From the NCBI RefSeq assembly GCF_004358205.1, contig NZ_SMYO01000005.1, positions 186,001-250,000 of the forward strand: 64,000 nucleotides of DNA, given 5' to 3'. A program made the position numbers and the translations under genes. Source of the stretch: Bacillus salipaludis (lineage in GTDB: Bacteria > Bacillota > Bacilli > Bacillales_B > DSM-18226). Positions within the stretch are counted from its first letter, which is position 1. Each line of letters starts with the position of its first letter. Below, in pieces: positions 26,253 through 36,867 of the stretch. The notes under the pieces are model-generated. The model searched no databases, was not told the origin of the DNA, and worked only from the letters and a program-made list of their open reading frames with translations.

Positions 26253-27920
26253 ATGAGTTGGACGGGGATTGCCTTATTTATACAGCTCTTTTTTGGAATC
26301 ATCATTGGGCTTTATTTTTGGAATTTGCTTAGAAATCAGCGAACACAAAAAGTATCCATCGATAGAGAATCAAGAAAGGAAATGGAGCAGCTTCGCAAAA
26401 TGAGATCCATTTCTTTAACCGAACCATTATCAGAAAAAGTACGTCCTACTAGCTTTAAAGATATTGTTGGGCAGGAGGATGGAATTAAATCATTAAAGGC
26501 GGCATTATGCGGTCCCAATCCACAGCATGTCATCATTTACGGACCGCCTGGTGTAGGGAAAACAGCTGCAGCCCGCCTAGTTCTTGAAGAAGCGAAAAAA
26601 AATAGCAAATCACCATTCAAACCGGCATCTGTTTTTATTGAACTTGATGCGACAACCGCCCGTTTTGATGAACGGGGAATTGCCGACCCATTAATTGGCT
26701 CTGTACATGACCCGATCTATCAAGGAGCTGGGGCAATGGGACAAGCTGGAATTCCACAGCCAAAGCAAGGCGCCGTAACAAATGCACATGGCGGCGTATT
26801 ATTTATTGATGAAATTGGTGAATTGCATCCTATCCAAATGAATAAATTGTTAAAGGTGTTAGAGGATCGGAAGGTTTTCCTAGAAAGTGCCTATTATCAT
26901 GAGGAAAATAATCAAATCCCAACACACATCCATGATATTTTTAAAAATGGACTCCCTGCCGATTTCCGGTTAATTGGGGCAACAACAAGAACACCGAATG
27001 AAATTCCCCCGGCGATTCGTTCGCGCTGTATGGAAGTGTTTTTCCGTGAATTAAGCGAGGAAGAAATTAGTTTAGTTGCAAGAAAAGCAGCAGATAAAGT
27101 GAACCTATCCATAAGTGAAAACGGTGTTGAAACACTTTCAAACTATGCAAGAAATGGGCGGGAAGCAGTTAATTTAGTGCAAATTGCAGCCGGACTCGCC
27201 ATCCAAGAGGAACGAGACTTTTTAAAAGACGAAGATATTGAATGGGTGATTCATTCCAGTCAAATGTCACCGCGCATGGAAAGAAAAATTAATGATGATT
27301 CCCAAGTTGGTCTTGTGAATGGGCTTGCTGTTTACGGCCCGAATTCCGGGGCGCTTCTAGAAATTGAAGTAACGGTAATACCGGCAAAGGAAAAGGGTTC
27401 GATTAATATTACCGGTATTGTGGAAGAGGAAAGTATTGGCGGTCAAGGCAAATCGATTCGCCGCAAAAGTATGGCTCGCGGTTCGATTGAAAATGTGATT
27501 ACCGTATTACGTTCGATGGGAGTTCCTGCTGATGACTTCGATATCCATGTGAATTTCCCAGGCGGAGTTCCAATTGACGGACCATCAGCGGGAATTGCGA
27601 TGGCAACCGGAATTTATTCGGCCATTTATAAAATTCCGATCGATAACAAGGTAGCCATGACTGGGGAAATTAGCATTCATGGAAACGTCAAACCAATTGG
27701 CGGTGTTTATCCAAAGGTGAAGGCAGCGAAAAAGGCCGGTGCAGAAACGGTTATTATCCCGGAAGAAAACATGCAGTCGATTTTAAATGAAATTGAGGGC
27801 ATTAATATAGTTCCAGTCACTCATTTACACGAAGTATTTGAGATTGCCTTGGTCAATGAGTTAGCCCGGAACAAAGTCATTCCGGCATCCATTGAACTTT
27901 CAAAGAAAGAATCTATTTAA
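26253..27920 (+). CDS. lonB: Forespore Lon-type protease LonB
   Basis: LonB is a membrane-tethered Lon-like protease, in B. subtilis made in the forespore under sigma-F. The 555 residues start with one transmembrane segment (IALFIQLFFGIIIGLYFWNL). The AAA+ module has GPPGVGKT near 96-103 and VLFIDEIGELHP. The protease domain has the serine in DGPSAGIAMAT and the lysine in VYPKVKAAKKAG, the Ser-Lys dyad. The substrate-recognition N domain of LonA is absent, as expected for LonB. The ATG follows GCAGGAGGGG. A strong terminator separates it from lonA. Confidence 0.94.
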   Translation: MSWTGIALFIQLFFGIIIGLYFWNLLRNQRTQKVSIDRESRKEMEQLRKMRSISLTEPLSEKVRPTSFKDIVGQEDGIKSLKAALCGPNPQHVIIYGPPGVGKTAAARLVLEEAKKNSKSPFKPASVFIELDATTARFDERGIADPLIGSVHDPIYQGAGAMGQAGIPQPKQGAVTNAHGGVLFIDEIGELHPIQMNKLLKVLEDRKVFLESAYYHEENNQIPTHIHDIFKNGLPADFRLIGATTRTPNEIPPAIRSRCMEVFFRELSEEEISLVARKAADKVNLSISENGVETLSNYARNGREAVNLVQIAAGLAIQEERDFLKDEDIEWVIHSSQMSPRMERKINDDSQVGLVNGLAVYGPNSGALLEIEVTVIPAKEKGSINITGIVEEESIGGQGKSIRRKSMARGSIENVITVLRSMGVPADDFDIHVNFPGGVPIDGPSAGIAMATGIYSAIYKIPIDNKVAMTGEISIHGNVKPIGGVYPKVKAAKKAGAETVIIPEENMQSILNEIEGINIVPVTHLHEVFEIALVNELARNKVIPASIELSKKESI

Positions 27921-27921
27921 A

Positions 27922-27966
27922 AAAAAACTTCGGTTTGTAAACAAAAACAAACCGAAGTTTTTTATT
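27922..27966 (+). terminator. lonB terminator
   Basis: AAAACTTCGGTTTGT pairs with ACAAACCGAAGTTTT, followed by further T. Confidence 0.9.
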
Positions 27967-28030
27967 GGCATGGAAGAAAACGAAATGATTGGGGAAAATA
28001 GAATCATATCTAACACGCTTTTCTTTTATA

Positions 28031-28150
28031 GTCTAGCTCCAGCGCCTAGCCCCTCGAGGTTGCTTCGGACCTGACGATGAAGTCAAAGAACGACTTCACC
28101 GAAGGACCTAAAGCCTTGTCGGGGCTGACCAAGGCGCTTCCGCTTTTCTT
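28031..28150 (+). repeat. Intergenic repeat family B, long copy
   Basis: It runs from GTCTAGCTCCAGCGCCTAG to AAGGCGCTTCCGCTTTTCTT. A shorter inverted copy is at 31151-31219 and a decayed one at 19667. The middle (about 28069-28122) is absent from the 31151 copy and contains its own inverted repeat, GATGAAGTC/GACTTCA. It lies between lonB and the lonA promoter. Confidence 0.75.
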
Positions 28151-28155
28151 ATAAA

Positions 28156-28184
28156 TAGACACTTTTTTGCAAATAGGATAGAAT
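28156..28184 (+). promoter_or_regulatory. Promoter for lonA
   Basis: TAGACA (28156-28161), 17 bp, then TAGAAT (28179-28184), just after the family B repeat. Confidence 0.6.
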
Positions 28185-28243
28185 TGTACAAAGATGAATT
28201 CTAATTCACTAATGGAAATATTGATTTTTGGAGGTGCAGTATT

Positions 28244-30571
28244 TTGGCGAAAAACAATGAAATAATCGTCCCCCTCCTGCCGCTTCGGGGGCTGCTTGTT
28301 TATCCGACAATGGTCCTTCATTTAGATGTAGGACGGGAAAGATCGGTTCAAGCCCTAGAAAAAGCGATGGTAGATGACCACTTAATTTTTTTAACAACCC
28401 AAAAAGATGTGTCAATAGATGAGCCTTTGGAAGAGGACATATATAAAATTGGGACTTTGACAAAAGTAAAGCAAATGCTGAAGCTCCCAAATGGGACCAT
28501 CCGTGTGCTGGTGGAAGGACTTAGCAGGGCTGAAATCGTAACCTTTCATGACGAAGAAGATTATTATTCTGTCGTCATTCAAACATACGATGACCCGGAT
28601 ACAAAAGATGTGGAAGATCAAGCCCTGATGAGAACGATGCTTGATTATTTCGAGCAATACATAAAACTATCGAAAAAAATCTCTGCTGAAACTTTTGCAT
28701 CAGTTACCGATATTGAAGAACCCGGAAGGATGGCAGATATCATTGCCTCCCATTTACCGATTAAACTTAAGGATAAGCAGACGATTCTTGAAACGATTGA
28801 CGTAAAAGAACGAATGGGCCTCGTCATTGATACCATCCATAATGAAAAAGAAGTCCTTAATCTTGAAAAGAAAATCGGCCAGCGAGTAAAGCGCTCAATG
28901 GAAAGAACGCAAAAGGAATATTATTTGCGTGAACAGATGAAGGCGATTCAAAAAGAATTAGGTGATAAGGAAGGTAAAACCGGGGAGGTCGCTGATCTTA
29001 CTGAAAAGATTGAAAAGGCTGGAATGCCGGACCATGTAAAACAAACAGCATTGAAAGAATTGGATCGTTACGAAAAAGTTCCATCAAGCTCTGCTGAAAG
29101 TGCTGTGATCCGCAATTATATTGAATGGTTAATTTCGATTCCATGGTCAAAGAAAACGGACGATGATATTGATATCAATCGTGCGGAGCGAATCTTAAAT
29201 GAAGATCACTATGGTCTTGAAAAGGTGAAAGAGCGGGTACTTGAATATTTAGCTGTTCAAAAGCTGACCAATTCGTTAAAAGGGCCCATTCTTTGTTTAG
29301 CTGGGCCTCCAGGGGTAGGGAAAACAAGTCTGGCAAAATCGATTGCGACCTCGCTTAATCGTAATTTTGTCCGGATTTCTCTTGGCGGTGTCCGAGATGA
29401 ATCGGAAATCCGCGGCCACAGAAGAACCTATGTCGGGGCTATGCCGGGAAGAATTATTCAAGGAATGAAAAAGGCGGGCACGATTAACCCAGTCTTTTTA
29501 CTGGATGAGATCGATAAGATGTCCAGTGATTTCCGCGGTGATCCTTCTGCAGCCATGCTGGAGGTGCTTGACCCGGAGCAAAACCATAATTTCAGCGACC
29601 ATTATATTGAAGAGACGTATGATTTATCAAAGGTCATGTTTATTGCCACGGCCAATAATTTGTCTACTATTCCGGGGCCGTTGTTAGACAGAATGGAAAT
29701 TATTACAATTGCAGGTTATACCGAAATTGAAAAAGTTCATATTACAAGAGATCACTTGTTACCAAAACAAATTAAAGAAAATGGACTTTCCAAGGGAATT
29801 CTTCAGGTTCGTGATGATGCAATTTTAAAGGTTGTCCGTTATTATACACGTGAAGCAGGGGTTCGGAGTCTTGAACGGCAAATGGCGACCCTTTGCCGGA
29901 AAACGGCTAAAATCGTTGTTTCCGGTGAGAAAAAACGAGTCATTATTACCGAAAAAAACATCGAGGAATTTTTAGGCAAGCCAAGATTCCGTTATGGTCA
30001 GGCAGAAGCAAAGGATCAGGTGGGGGTTGCAACCGGATTAGCGTACACAACCGTTGGCGGGGATACGCTGCAAATTGAAGTTTCACTGGCGCCGGGTAAA
30101 GGCAAGCTAGTTTTAACAGGTAAACTCGGTGATGTCATGAAGGAGTCGGCCCAGGCGGCATTCAGTTATGTTCGTTCGAAGTCGAAGGAACTTGGCATCG
30201 AGGAAGATTTCCATGAAAAATATGATATCCATATTCATGTTCCGGAAGGTGCCGTTCCGAAAGACGGGCCATCTGCAGGGATCACCATTGCCACGGCGCT
30301 TGTCTCAGCATTATCCGGAAGACCAATCCGTCGTGAAGTCGGAATGACGGGAGAAATCACGTTAAGAGGTCGCGTTCTTCCAATTGGCGGATTGAAAGAA
30401 AAAACCTTAAGTGCTCACAGAGCCGGATTAACAAAGGTCATTCTCCCGAAGGATAATGAAAAGGATATTGAGGATATCCCAGAAAGTATTCGAAATGAAA
30501 TTGAGTTTGTGCTTGTATCGCATGTAGATGAGGTATTAAAACATGCTCTGCTTGAAGGAGTCGTAAAATGA
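28244..30571 (+). CDS. lonA: ATP-dependent protease La (LonA)
   Basis: LonA is a cytosolic hexameric protease for damaged and regulatory proteins. The 775-residue product has the N-terminal substrate domain ([23 protein letters not shown]), a coiled region near 190-250, and the AAA+ domain with [15 protein letters not shown] near 355 and [18 protein letters not shown]. The protease domain has the catalytic Ser in [14 protein letters not shown] near 677 and Lys in [14 protein letters not shown] near 720. The start is TTG 28244 with TTGGAGGTG upstream. It overlaps engB by four bases, so the two are coupled. Confidence 0.95.
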   Translation: MAKNNEIIVPLLPLRGLLVYPTMVLHLDVGRERSVQALEKAMVDDHLIFLTTQKDVSIDEPLEEDIYKIGTLTKVKQMLKLPNGTIRVLVEGLSRAEIVTFHDEEDYYSVVIQTYDDPDTKDVEDQALMRTMLDYFEQYIKLSKKISAETFASVTDIEEPGRMADIIASHLPIKLKDKQTILETIDVKERMGLVIDTIHNEKEVLNLEKKIGQRVKRSMERTQKEYYLREQMKAIQKELGDKEGKTGEVADLTEKIEKAGMPDHVKQTALKELDRYEKVPSSSAESAVIRNYIEWLISIPWSKKTDDDIDINRAERILNEDHYGLEKVKERVLEYLAVQKLTNSLKGPILCLAGPPGVGKTSLAKSIATSLNRNFVRISLGGVRDESEIRGHRRTYVGAMPGRIIQGMKKAGTINPVFLLDEIDKMSSDFRGDPSAAMLEVLDPEQNHNFSDHYIEETYDLSKVMFIATANNLSTIPGPLLDRMEIITIAGYTEIEKVHITRDHLLPKQIKENGLSKGILQVRDDAILKVVRYYTREAGVRSLERQMATLCRKTAKIVVSGEKKRVIITEKNIEEFLGKPRFRYGQAEAKDQVGVATGLAYTTVGGDTLQIEVSLAPGKGKLVLTGKLGDVMKESAQAAFSYVRSKSKELGIEEDFHEKYDIHIHVPEGAVPKDGPSAGITIATALVSALSGRPIRREVGMTGEITLRGRVLPIGGLKEKTLSAHRAGLTKVILPKDNEKDIEDIPESIRNEIEFVLVSHVDEVLKHALLEGVVK

Positions 30572-31152
30572 AAGTAATAAGTGCAGATATTGTCATCAGC
30601 GCTGTAAAGCCAGAGCAATATCCTGAAACAGATATACCGGAATTCGCCTTAGCGGGGCGTTCCAATGTAGGAAAATCATCTTTTATTAATCGAATGTTAG
30701 GTCGAAAAGCTTTAGCAAGGATTTCTTCCAAGCCGGGAAAAACACAAACCTTAAACTTTTTTATCATAAATGAAGTGCTCCATTTTGTTGATGTTCCTGG
30801 TTATGGCTATGCTAAGGTTTCAAAAACGGAGCGTGCTGCCTGGGGGAAAATGATTGAAACATACTTAACTTCGCGGGAACAGCTAAAAGCCGTTGTCTTA
30901 ATTGTTGACTTAAGACATCCGCCGACACAGGACGATATCATGATGTATGATTTTTTAAAGCATTACGAAATCCCCTGTATCATTATCGCCACGAAGGCGG
31001 ATAAAATCCCAAAAGGGAAATGGCAAAAGCATTTAAAGGTAACCCGTGAAACCTTGGATCTAGACCCGAATGACCATATTGTTCTTTTTTCATCAGAAAC
31101 TGGTTTAGGGAAAGATCAGGTCTGGTCGCTGCTGCAAAGCTATATGAAATAA
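30568..31152 (+). CDS. engB: GTPase EngB (YsxC), ribosome assembly
   Basis: EngB is an essential GTPase that binds the large ribosomal subunit during late assembly. The 194 residues contain G1 [11 protein letters not shown] near 31-41, a G2 threonine in [11 protein letters not shown]3 DVPGYG, and G4 TKADK. The ATGA overlap with lonA reproduces the lonA-ysxC arrangement of B. subtilis. Confidence 0.95.
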   Translation: MKVISADIVISAVKPEQYPETDIPEFALAGRSNVGKSSFINRMLGRKALARISSKPGKTQTLNFFIINEVLHFVDVPGYGYAKVSKTERAAWGKMIETYLTSREQLKAVVLIVDLRHPPTQDDIMMYDFLKHYEIPCIIIATKADKIPKGKWQKHLKVTRETLDLDPNDHIVLFSSETGLGKDQVWSLLQSYMK

Positions 31153-31219
31153 GAAAAGCGAAAACGCCTCGTTCAGCCCCGAAGCAACCTAGAGGGGCTT
31201 GGGGCGCTGCAGCTAGACA
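31151..31219 (-). repeat. Intergenic repeat family B, short copy
   Basis: Read on the minus strand it runs GTCTAGCTGCAGCGCC to TTTCGCTTTTCTT and aligns with both ends of the 28031 copy without that copy's middle 50-55 bp. It starts directly at the engB stop codon. Confidence 0.75.
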
Positions 31220-31222
31220 AAA

Positions 31223-31258
31223 TAAACGCCCGGGATCGATCCCGGGCGTTTATTTTTT
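31223..31258. terminator. Bidirectional terminator, 30-bp perfect palindrome
   Basis: The sequence from 31223 to 31252 is self-complementary (TAAACGCCCGGGATC and its mirror). It is followed by TTTTTT on the plus strand and by TTTTG on the minus strand. It serves engB and the convergent membrane-protein gene, whose stop codon lies in it. Confidence 0.88.
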
Positions 31259-31738
31259 GCGTTTCAGTATAAAATAAATACCAACAATAATTAAGAGGAC
31301 GGGCCAATATTTCCAAACAACGGACAAACCGTTTTGCAGAAAGCCAAAATATCCATCAATTTTATCATAAAACAGCAGCAAAACAGCTAAAATTAGAAAT
31401 AAGAAGGCTTGAAATAAACCTGTATTCACTTTTTGAAAACGAAGAAAAAACCCTAATGAAATAATCAGCATTAGCATTCCAATCGTGTTCTGAGGCCAAA
31501 AAGATACCTGTCCGACAAGATGAAAATGCAACCCAAAACCAAACATAATCACCCCGGGAAGAATTCCCTCATGGTCCTTAGCGGCATAGCCTTGACCAAG
31601 GAAAGCTGCGCCAACAATAAGAAGCAAGGTTGGCCACGTATAAAATTGTTTAAAAAGAGTGATATGTGATTGCTGTAGTAAAAAATAAGCTCCAAAGCCG
31701 AGCAGAATAATTCCAGGAAAAATTCGTTGATTTTTCAT
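31250..31738 (-). CDS. LiaF/DUF5668-like membrane protein
   Basis: The 162-residue product is very hydrophobic, with about six membrane segments arranged as a duplicated pattern: GIILLGFGAYFLL, then WPTLLLIVGAAFLGQG; later GVIMFGFGLHFHL and WPQNTIGMLMLIISLGFF; finally WPVLLIIVGIYFILKRKK. The Gly-rich hairpins with a Trp-Pro before the second helix are typical of the LiaI/LiaF-type transmembrane region (DUF5668). There is no C-terminal soluble LiaF domain. It is read toward engB and divergent from hemA. Function is unknown; a cell-envelope role is only suggested by the family. Confidence 0.75.
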   Translation of the reverse strand: MKNQRIFPGIILLGFGAYFLLQQSHITLFKQFYTWPTLLLIVGAAFLGQGYAAKDHEGILPGVIMFGFGLHFHLVGQVSFWPQNTIGMLMLIISLGFFLRFQKVNTGLFQAFLFLILAVLLLFYDKIDGYFGFLQNGLSVVWKYWPVLLIIVGIYFILKRKK

Positions 31739-31903
31739 CTAAACCACCACTTCCAGAAAGGTTCACTTGAATATCGTTCGTTTTTTTGATACTGTACATA
31801 AGGAAGGAATTTGTCGAAATAGAATCCTTATCAATTCATAATCATATCATATAGTTTCATTTTCTGTTCACATTTTTCGGGTAAATAAACAAATTATCCA
31901 TGG

Positions 31904-31918
31904 TATAATCATACTAGT
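31904..31918 (+). promoter_or_regulatory. hemA -10 region with weak PerR-like match
   Basis: TATAAT (31904-31909) with an upstream TGG is a good -10 box; no good -35 box is visible. GTATAATCATACTAG across it weakly resembles the PerR box TTATAATNATTATAA (about 10 of 15). In B. subtilis the hem operon is PerR-controlled, so the site deserves a test, but sequence support is modest. Confidence 0.4.
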
Positions 31919-31952
31919 TAAATTTGCAATCTTACGGGGGGTGTCTTAATCA

Positions 31953-33296
31953 ATGCATATATTAGTGATCGGTGTAAACTATAAAACTGCCCCTGTAGAA
32001 ATCCGTGAGCGGTTGACATTTAATCAATCCGATCTTGTGGATGCCATGAAAAAATTAAACGCAAAGAAAAGCATCCTGGAAAACATTATTCTTTCTACAT
32101 GTAATCGTACGGAAATTTATGCGGTTGTCGATCAATTACATACAGGCCGCTATTATATAAAGGAATTTCTGTCAGAATGGTTTGGACTTGACCAAGCGGA
32201 GTTTTCTCCGTATTTATTTGTGTATGAAGAAGATGGTGCAGTGGAGCATCTGTTCAATGTAACATGCGGATTAAATTCCATGGTTTTAGGGGAGACGCAG
32301 ATTCTTGGACAGGTACGAACAAGCTTTATGCTTGCACAAGAAGAAAATATTACCGGCACTGTGTTCAACCACCTATTTAAACAAGCGGTAACGGTGGCAA
32401 AACGGGGGCATTCTGAAACGGATATCGGGGCAAATGCCGTATCTGTCAGCTATGCTGCGGTTGAATTGGCGAAGAAAATCTTCGGTTCATTATCTGGTAA
32501 GCACGTTTTAATTTTTGGTGCGGGAAAAATGGGCGAATTAGCTGCTCAAAACTTACATGGCAATGGGGTTAAAAAAGTAACGGTAATCAACCGTACATTT
32601 GAAAAAGCACAAGAGCTTGCCACACGCTTTGGCGGTGAGGCAAGAGGACATGAAGAGCTTCAAAAAGCGCTTGTAGAAGCAGATATTTTAATCAGCTCAA
32701 CAGGAGCAAAGGATTTTGTCATCACAAAGCCAATGATGGCAAAGGTTGTAAAAGCGCGGAAGGGCAAGCCCTTATTTATGGTCGATATTGCCGTGCCGCG
32801 TGATCTAGATCCGCAAATTGCTGAGCTTGAAAATGTCTTCCTTTACGATATTGATGACCTAGAAGGCATTGTGGAAGCGAACCTGCAAGAGCGCAAGAGA
32901 GCTGCTGAGAAGATCATGCTGATGATTGAAAAGGAAATCGTTGAATTCAAGCAATGGCTTGGCACGCTTGGTGTCGTACCGGTCATTTCAGCACTTAGAG
33001 AAAAAGCCCTTGCGATTCAGGCCGAAACAATGGTTAGCTTGGAACGAAAGCTTCCAAACTTATCAGACCGAGACATAAAAGTATTAAATAAGCATACAAA
33101 GAGCATTATTAATCAGCTTCTAAAAGATCCAATTTTATCAGCGAAAGAATTGTCTGCAAGACCAGATGCGGAACAGGCGATGGCGTTATTTAAACAAATA
33201 TTTAATATTGAAGAGCTTGCAAAGGAACAACAATTGAAAGCAGCTGAATCAAAACCTTTACCCGTTTCTAAAGTGCAGGCTGCCTTTGAAGTCTAA
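31953..33296 (+). CDS. hemA: Glutamyl-tRNA reductase
   Basis: HemA makes glutamate-1-semialdehyde from Glu-tRNA with NADPH, the first committed step of tetrapyrrole synthesis by the C5 route. The 447-residue protein has the catalytic cysteine in [11 protein letters not shown] near residue 50. The signature [24 protein letters not shown] is near 100-122 and the NADPH fold [20 protein letters not shown] near 185. A helical dimerisation domain ends the protein. The ATG follows CGGGGGGTG. It is the first gene of hemAXCDBL. Confidence 0.95.
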   Translation: MHILVIGVNYKTAPVEIRERLTFNQSDLVDAMKKLNAKKSILENIILSTCNRTEIYAVVDQLHTGRYYIKEFLSEWFGLDQAEFSPYLFVYEEDGAVEHLFNVTCGLNSMVLGETQILGQVRTSFMLAQEENITGTVFNHLFKQAVTVAKRGHSETDIGANAVSVSYAAVELAKKIFGSLSGKHVLIFGAGKMGELAAQNLHGNGVKKVTVINRTFEKAQELATRFGGEARGHEELQKALVEADILISSTGAKDFVITKPMMAKVVKARKGKPLFMVDIAVPRDLDPQIAELENVFLYDIDDLEGIVEANLQERKRAAEKIMLMIEKEIVEFKQWLGTLGVVPVISALREKALAIQAETMVSLERKLPNLSDRDIKVLNKHTKSIINQLLKDPILSAKELSARPDAEQAMALFKQIFNIEELAKEQQLKAAESKPLPVSKVQAAFEV

Positions 33297-33307
33297 GGGG
33301 CCGTTCG

Positions 33308-34141
33308 ATGTTTAGTGTCTTAATGACAAGGCTGCACGAACTTACCGTTGTTCTATATGCCTTCAGTGTGTTGTTATATTTTTTCGACTTCATTCACCAT
33401 AACCGGAAGGCAAATCGTATTGCCTTCTGGTTACTTGCGTTTGTATGGATTTTGCAAACCGTCTTTTTGTTTTTCTATATGGTTAAAACAGGAAGGTTCC
33501 CTGTACTCACCATTTTTGAGGGGCTTTATTTTTATGCCTGGGTATTAGTCACACTATCACTTGGGATCAATCGTTTCTTGCGGATTGATTTTATCGTCTT
33601 TTTTACCAATATCCTTGGCTTTATTGTCATGGCGATTCATACCTTTGCCCCGATGCAATACCATTCGCATGTGATGGCAAATCGGCTGGTTTCCGAATTG
33701 CTGCTGATTCATATCACGATGGCCATACTTTCTTACGGAGCTTTTTCATTATCCTTCGTTTTCTCCCTGTTATATTTGCTTCAATATGATTTATTGAAAC
33801 GAAAGAAATGGGGCAAGCGATTATTAAGGCTTGCAGATTTGGAAAAACTGGAGAGACTGTCATACATAACTGCGATTATTGGTGTGCCAATGCTTTTGCT
33901 AGGCTTAATTTTAGGGCTGCAGTGGGCGTTTCTCAAGCTTCCCGGGATGGATTGGTATGATATGAAGATCATCGGGTCGTTTTTATTGCTAACAGCCTAT
34001 AGCATCTTTTTATATTTACGGACTGTAAAAAACATCCATGGGAAAAATTTAGCCTTATGGAATGTCGCATCCTTTTTAATCGTATTAATTAACTTTTTCT
34101 TATTTGGTCGATTATCATCATTTCATTTGTGGTACTCGTAA
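33308..34141 (+). CDS. hemX: HemX, CcsA-type membrane protein
   Basis: The 277-residue protein has eight or so transmembrane helices and belongs to the CcmC/CcsA cytochrome-c assembly superfamily (FAPMQYHSHVMANRL, then SYGAFSLSFVFSLLYLLQYDLLKRK). In B. subtilis HemX lowers the amount of HemA, giving feedback on heme synthesis, although how it does so is not certain. It follows hemA by 11 bases and precedes hemC. Confidence 0.9.
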   Translation: MFSVLMTRLHELTVVLYAFSVLLYFFDFIHHNRKANRIAFWLLAFVWILQTVFLFFYMVKTGRFPVLTIFEGLYFYAWVLVTLSLGINRFLRIDFIVFFTNILGFIVMAIHTFAPMQYHSHVMANRLVSELLLIHITMAILSYGAFSLSFVFSLLYLLQYDLLKRKKWGKRLLRLADLEKLERLSYITAIIGVPMLLLGLILGLQWAFLKLPGMDWYDMKIIGSFLLLTAYSIFLYLRTVKNIHGKNLALWNVASFLIVLINFFLFGRLSSFHLWYS

Positions 34142-34155
34142 ACTAGGAGGCAATC

Positions 34156-35091
34156 ATGAGAAAAATTATCGTAGGTTCCAGACGAAGCAAATTAGCATTA
34201 ACTCAAACCAATTGGGTCATTAATCAGCTAAAAAAACTTGGTGCACCCTTTGAATTTGAAGTAAAAGAAATCGTGACCAAGGGTGATAAAATCCAGGACG
34301 TAACCCTTTCAAAGGTTGGCGGAAAAGGGTTATTTGTTAAAGAAATTGAGCAAGCCATGCTAAACAAAGAGATTGATATGGCCGTCCACAGTATGAAAGA
34401 TATGCCTGCTGTGCTGCCGGAGGGACTTACGATTGGCTGCATTCCTTTCCGTGAGGACCACCGTGATGCGCTTATTTCCAGAGACCATATTAAGTTAAAT
34501 GATTTAAAACCGGGTGCGATTATTGGGACTAGCAGTTTAAGACGCAGTGCCCAGCTATTAGTTCAGCGCCCTGATTTAGAAATTAAATGGATTCGCGGCA
34601 ATGTCGATACAAGATTAAGCAAGCTGAAGGAAGAAGAATATGATGCAATCATTCTAGCGGCAGCTGGTCTATCCCGTCTTGGTTGGGCAAGTGAGACGGT
34701 TACGGAATTTTTAGATGCGGATCTATGTATCCCGGCTGTTGGTCAGGGTGCCTTATCGATTGAATGCCGTGAAGATGACCATGAGCTTCTCGAATTATTT
34801 GAGAAATTCACCTGCAAAAAAACAGAGCTTGCTGTCCGCGCTGAGCGTGCTTTCTTGCAAAAAATGGAGGGCGGCTGCCAGGTGCCGATTGCCGGCTTTG
34901 CAACGGTTGAAGATAACGATGAAATTGCCCTGAAGGTTTTAGTCGCATCCCCTGAAGGAAGAGAAGTATATAAAGAAGAGCTTCGCGGGAATAATCCGGA
35001 AGATTTAGGGGTTCAAGCAGCTGACCTTTTAATTCAAAAAGGGGCAAAAGACTTGATTGACCGGGTGAAGCGGGAGCTTGAGGGGAAATGA
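34156..35091 (+). CDS. hemC: Porphobilinogen deaminase
   Basis: HemC joins four porphobilinogens into hydroxymethylbilane. The 311-residue product begins [18 protein letters not shown] and contains [28 protein letters not shown] and [13 protein letters not shown]. The cysteine that binds the dipyrromethane cofactor is in [13 protein letters not shown] near 242. AGGAGG precedes the ATG. The stop overlaps the hemD start. Confidence 0.95.
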   Translation: MRKIIVGSRRSKLALTQTNWVINQLKKLGAPFEFEVKEIVTKGDKIQDVTLSKVGGKGLFVKEIEQAMLNKEIDMAVHSMKDMPAVLPEGLTIGCIPFREDHRDALISRDHIKLNDLKPGAIIGTSSLRRSAQLLVQRPDLEIKWIRGNVDTRLSKLKEEEYDAIILAAAGLSRLGWASETVTEFLDADLCIPAVGQGALSIECREDDHELLELFEKFTCKKTELAVRAERAFLQKMEGGCQVPIAGFATVEDNDEIALKVLVASPEGREVYKEELRGNNPEDLGVQAADLLIQKGAKDLIDRVKRELEGK

Positions 35092-35864
35092 TTAAGCCTT
35101 CCCCTTTGCTTGAAAAAAAGGTCCTTGTTCCAAGGGGTGAAAATCAAGCAAAATCCTTTTCGCAGCTCGTCGAAACCTATGGAGGGATCCCCGTTGAAAT
35201 TCCTCTGATTGCCTTTCGGCCGATTGAAAGCAATCAACGCCTTCAAGCCTGCTTGAAGGCTCTTGATACATATGACTGGATTATTTTTACGAGCAATGTG
35301 ACGGTGGAAACATTCTTCTCGTTTTTACCTGGACAGCAAAGACTGCCGAAAATCGCCGTGATTGGCAAAAAAACCGCAGAGGGATTGGCAGCGAAGGGAC
35401 TGCAGGCTGAATTTGTACCCTCCGCATTTGTTGCTGAGACATTTGTGGAAGAATTTTTACCGATTGTTCGTCCTAGTTTGAGGGTTCTAATTCCTAAAGG
35501 AAATTTGGCCAGAGATTATATTGCTGCTTCATTACGTATTGCGGGTGCAATAGTGGATGAAGTGGTCATTTACGAAACATTTATGCCTGAAGAGAACCGA
35601 ATGAAGTTAGCGAGTATGCTTACTGAAAAACAAATGGATATTTTATTGTTTACCAGTCCTTCAACCGTGGACAATTTTATGGGTGTCATTAATGACTTAG
35701 AATTGAGAGGTAAATTAACGGGCTGCATAATCGGCTGTATAGGCCCTATAACCAAGCAAAAATTACTTTCGTATGGATTGCCGGTTCATGTCTCTCCGGA
35801 GGAATATACGGTTAAGGAAATGATAAAAAGTACGATTGCTTATATTGAGAGGGAGGAATTATAA
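35088..35864 (+). CDS. hemD: Uroporphyrinogen-III synthase
   Basis: HemD closes hydroxymethylbilane with inversion of ring D to give uroporphyrinogen III. The family is poorly conserved; the 258-residue product shows the two-lobe pattern: [23 protein letters not shown] and [11 protein letters not shown], then [15 protein letters not shown], and in the second lobe [13 protein letters not shown] and [31 protein letters not shown]. It overlaps hemC by four bases and ends immediately before hemB. Confidence 0.9.
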   Translation: MIKPSPLLEKKVLVPRGENQAKSFSQLVETYGGIPVEIPLIAFRPIESNQRLQACLKALDTYDWIIFTSNVTVETFFSFLPGQQRLPKIAVIGKKTAEGLAAKGLQAEFVPSAFVAETFVEEFLPIVRPSLRVLIPKGNLARDYIAASLRIAGAIVDEVVIYETFMPEENRMKLASMLTEKQMDILLFTSPSTVDNFMGVINDLELRGKLTGCIIGCIGPITKQKLLSYGLPVHVSPEEYTVKEMIKSTIAYIEREEL

Positions 35865-36845
35865 ATGGATTTACAATTTTCACGTCACCGCCGCCTGCGT
35901 TCAAGTGCGAGCATGCGTGCACTTGTGAGAGAGAATCACTTAAAGGCAGAAGACTTCATTTATCCACTGTTTATTTATGAAGGGGAAAACATTCGCAAAG
36001 AGGTTTCTTCGATGCCGGGAGTATTCCAAGTTTCAATGGACAATCTTCAAGCGGAAATGGAAGATATCGTTGCACATGGTATTAAAGCGGTTCTATTATT
36101 TGGAATTCCAGCTGAAAAAGATGAGTGCGGTACACAAGCATTCCATGATCATGGGATTGTTCAAGAAGCAACTCGTTTTATTAAAGAAAAATACCCTGAT
36201 GTACTTGTTGTTGCAGATACATGCTTGTGCGAATACACCAGTCACGGTCACTGTGGTGTGGTCGAAGGGGAAAAAATTCTGAATGACCAGTCGCTGGACT
36301 TACTGGTAAAAACAGCGGTAGCCCAAGCGAAGGCCGGAGCGGACATTATTGCTCCTTCCAATATGATGGATGGGTTTGTGGCGGCTATCCGTGTCGGACT
36401 AGATGAAGCAGGATTCACAGAAATCCCAATCATGTCCTATGCCGTTAAATACGCATCTGCATTTTACGGACCTTTCCGTGAGGCAGCAGAAGGTGCGCCA
36501 CAATTTGGTGATCGTAAAACGTATCAAATGGATCCGGCGAACCGTATGGAAGCGTTTAGAGAAGCAGAATCGGATGTTGCTGAAGGTGCCGATTTCTTAA
36601 TTGTAAAACCAGGTATGCCATACCTTGATATCGTTCGTGATATTAAAAATAACTTCAATCTTCCAGTGGTTGTTTACAACGTCAGCGGTGAGTATTCGAT
36701 GATTAAAGCTGCAGCATTAAACGGCTGGATCGACGAGAAAAAGACTGTTCTTGAAATGTTATACGGCATGAAGCGTGCAGGAGCTGACCTAATTATCACT
36801 TATGCAGCAAAAGACGCAATTCGCTGGTTAAAAGAAGAAGAATAA
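35865..36845 (+). CDS. hemB: Delta-aminolevulinic acid dehydratase (porphobilinogen synthase)
   Basis: HemB condenses two 5-aminolevulinate molecules into porphobilinogen. The 326-residue protein has the cysteine-rich zinc loop [15 protein letters not shown] near 116-130. The two active-site lysines are in [18 protein letters not shown] and in [25 protein letters not shown] precedes the ATG, which directly abuts the hemD stop. Confidence 0.95.
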   Translation: MDLQFSRHRRLRSSASMRALVRENHLKAEDFIYPLFIYEGENIRKEVSSMPGVFQVSMDNLQAEMEDIVAHGIKAVLLFGIPAEKDECGTQAFHDHGIVQEATRFIKEKYPDVLVVADTCLCEYTSHGHCGVVEGEKILNDQSLDLLVKTAVAQAKAGADIIAPSNMMDGFVAAIRVGLDEAGFTEIPIMSYAVKYASAFYGPFREAAEGAPQFGDRKTYQMDPANRMEAFREAESDVAEGADFLIVKPGMPYLDIVRDIKNNFNLPVVVYNVSGEYSMIKAAALNGWIDEKKTVLEMLYGMKRAGADLIITYAAKDAIRWLKEEE

Positions 36846-36867
36846 TCACGGGAAATGAGGGATTGCA

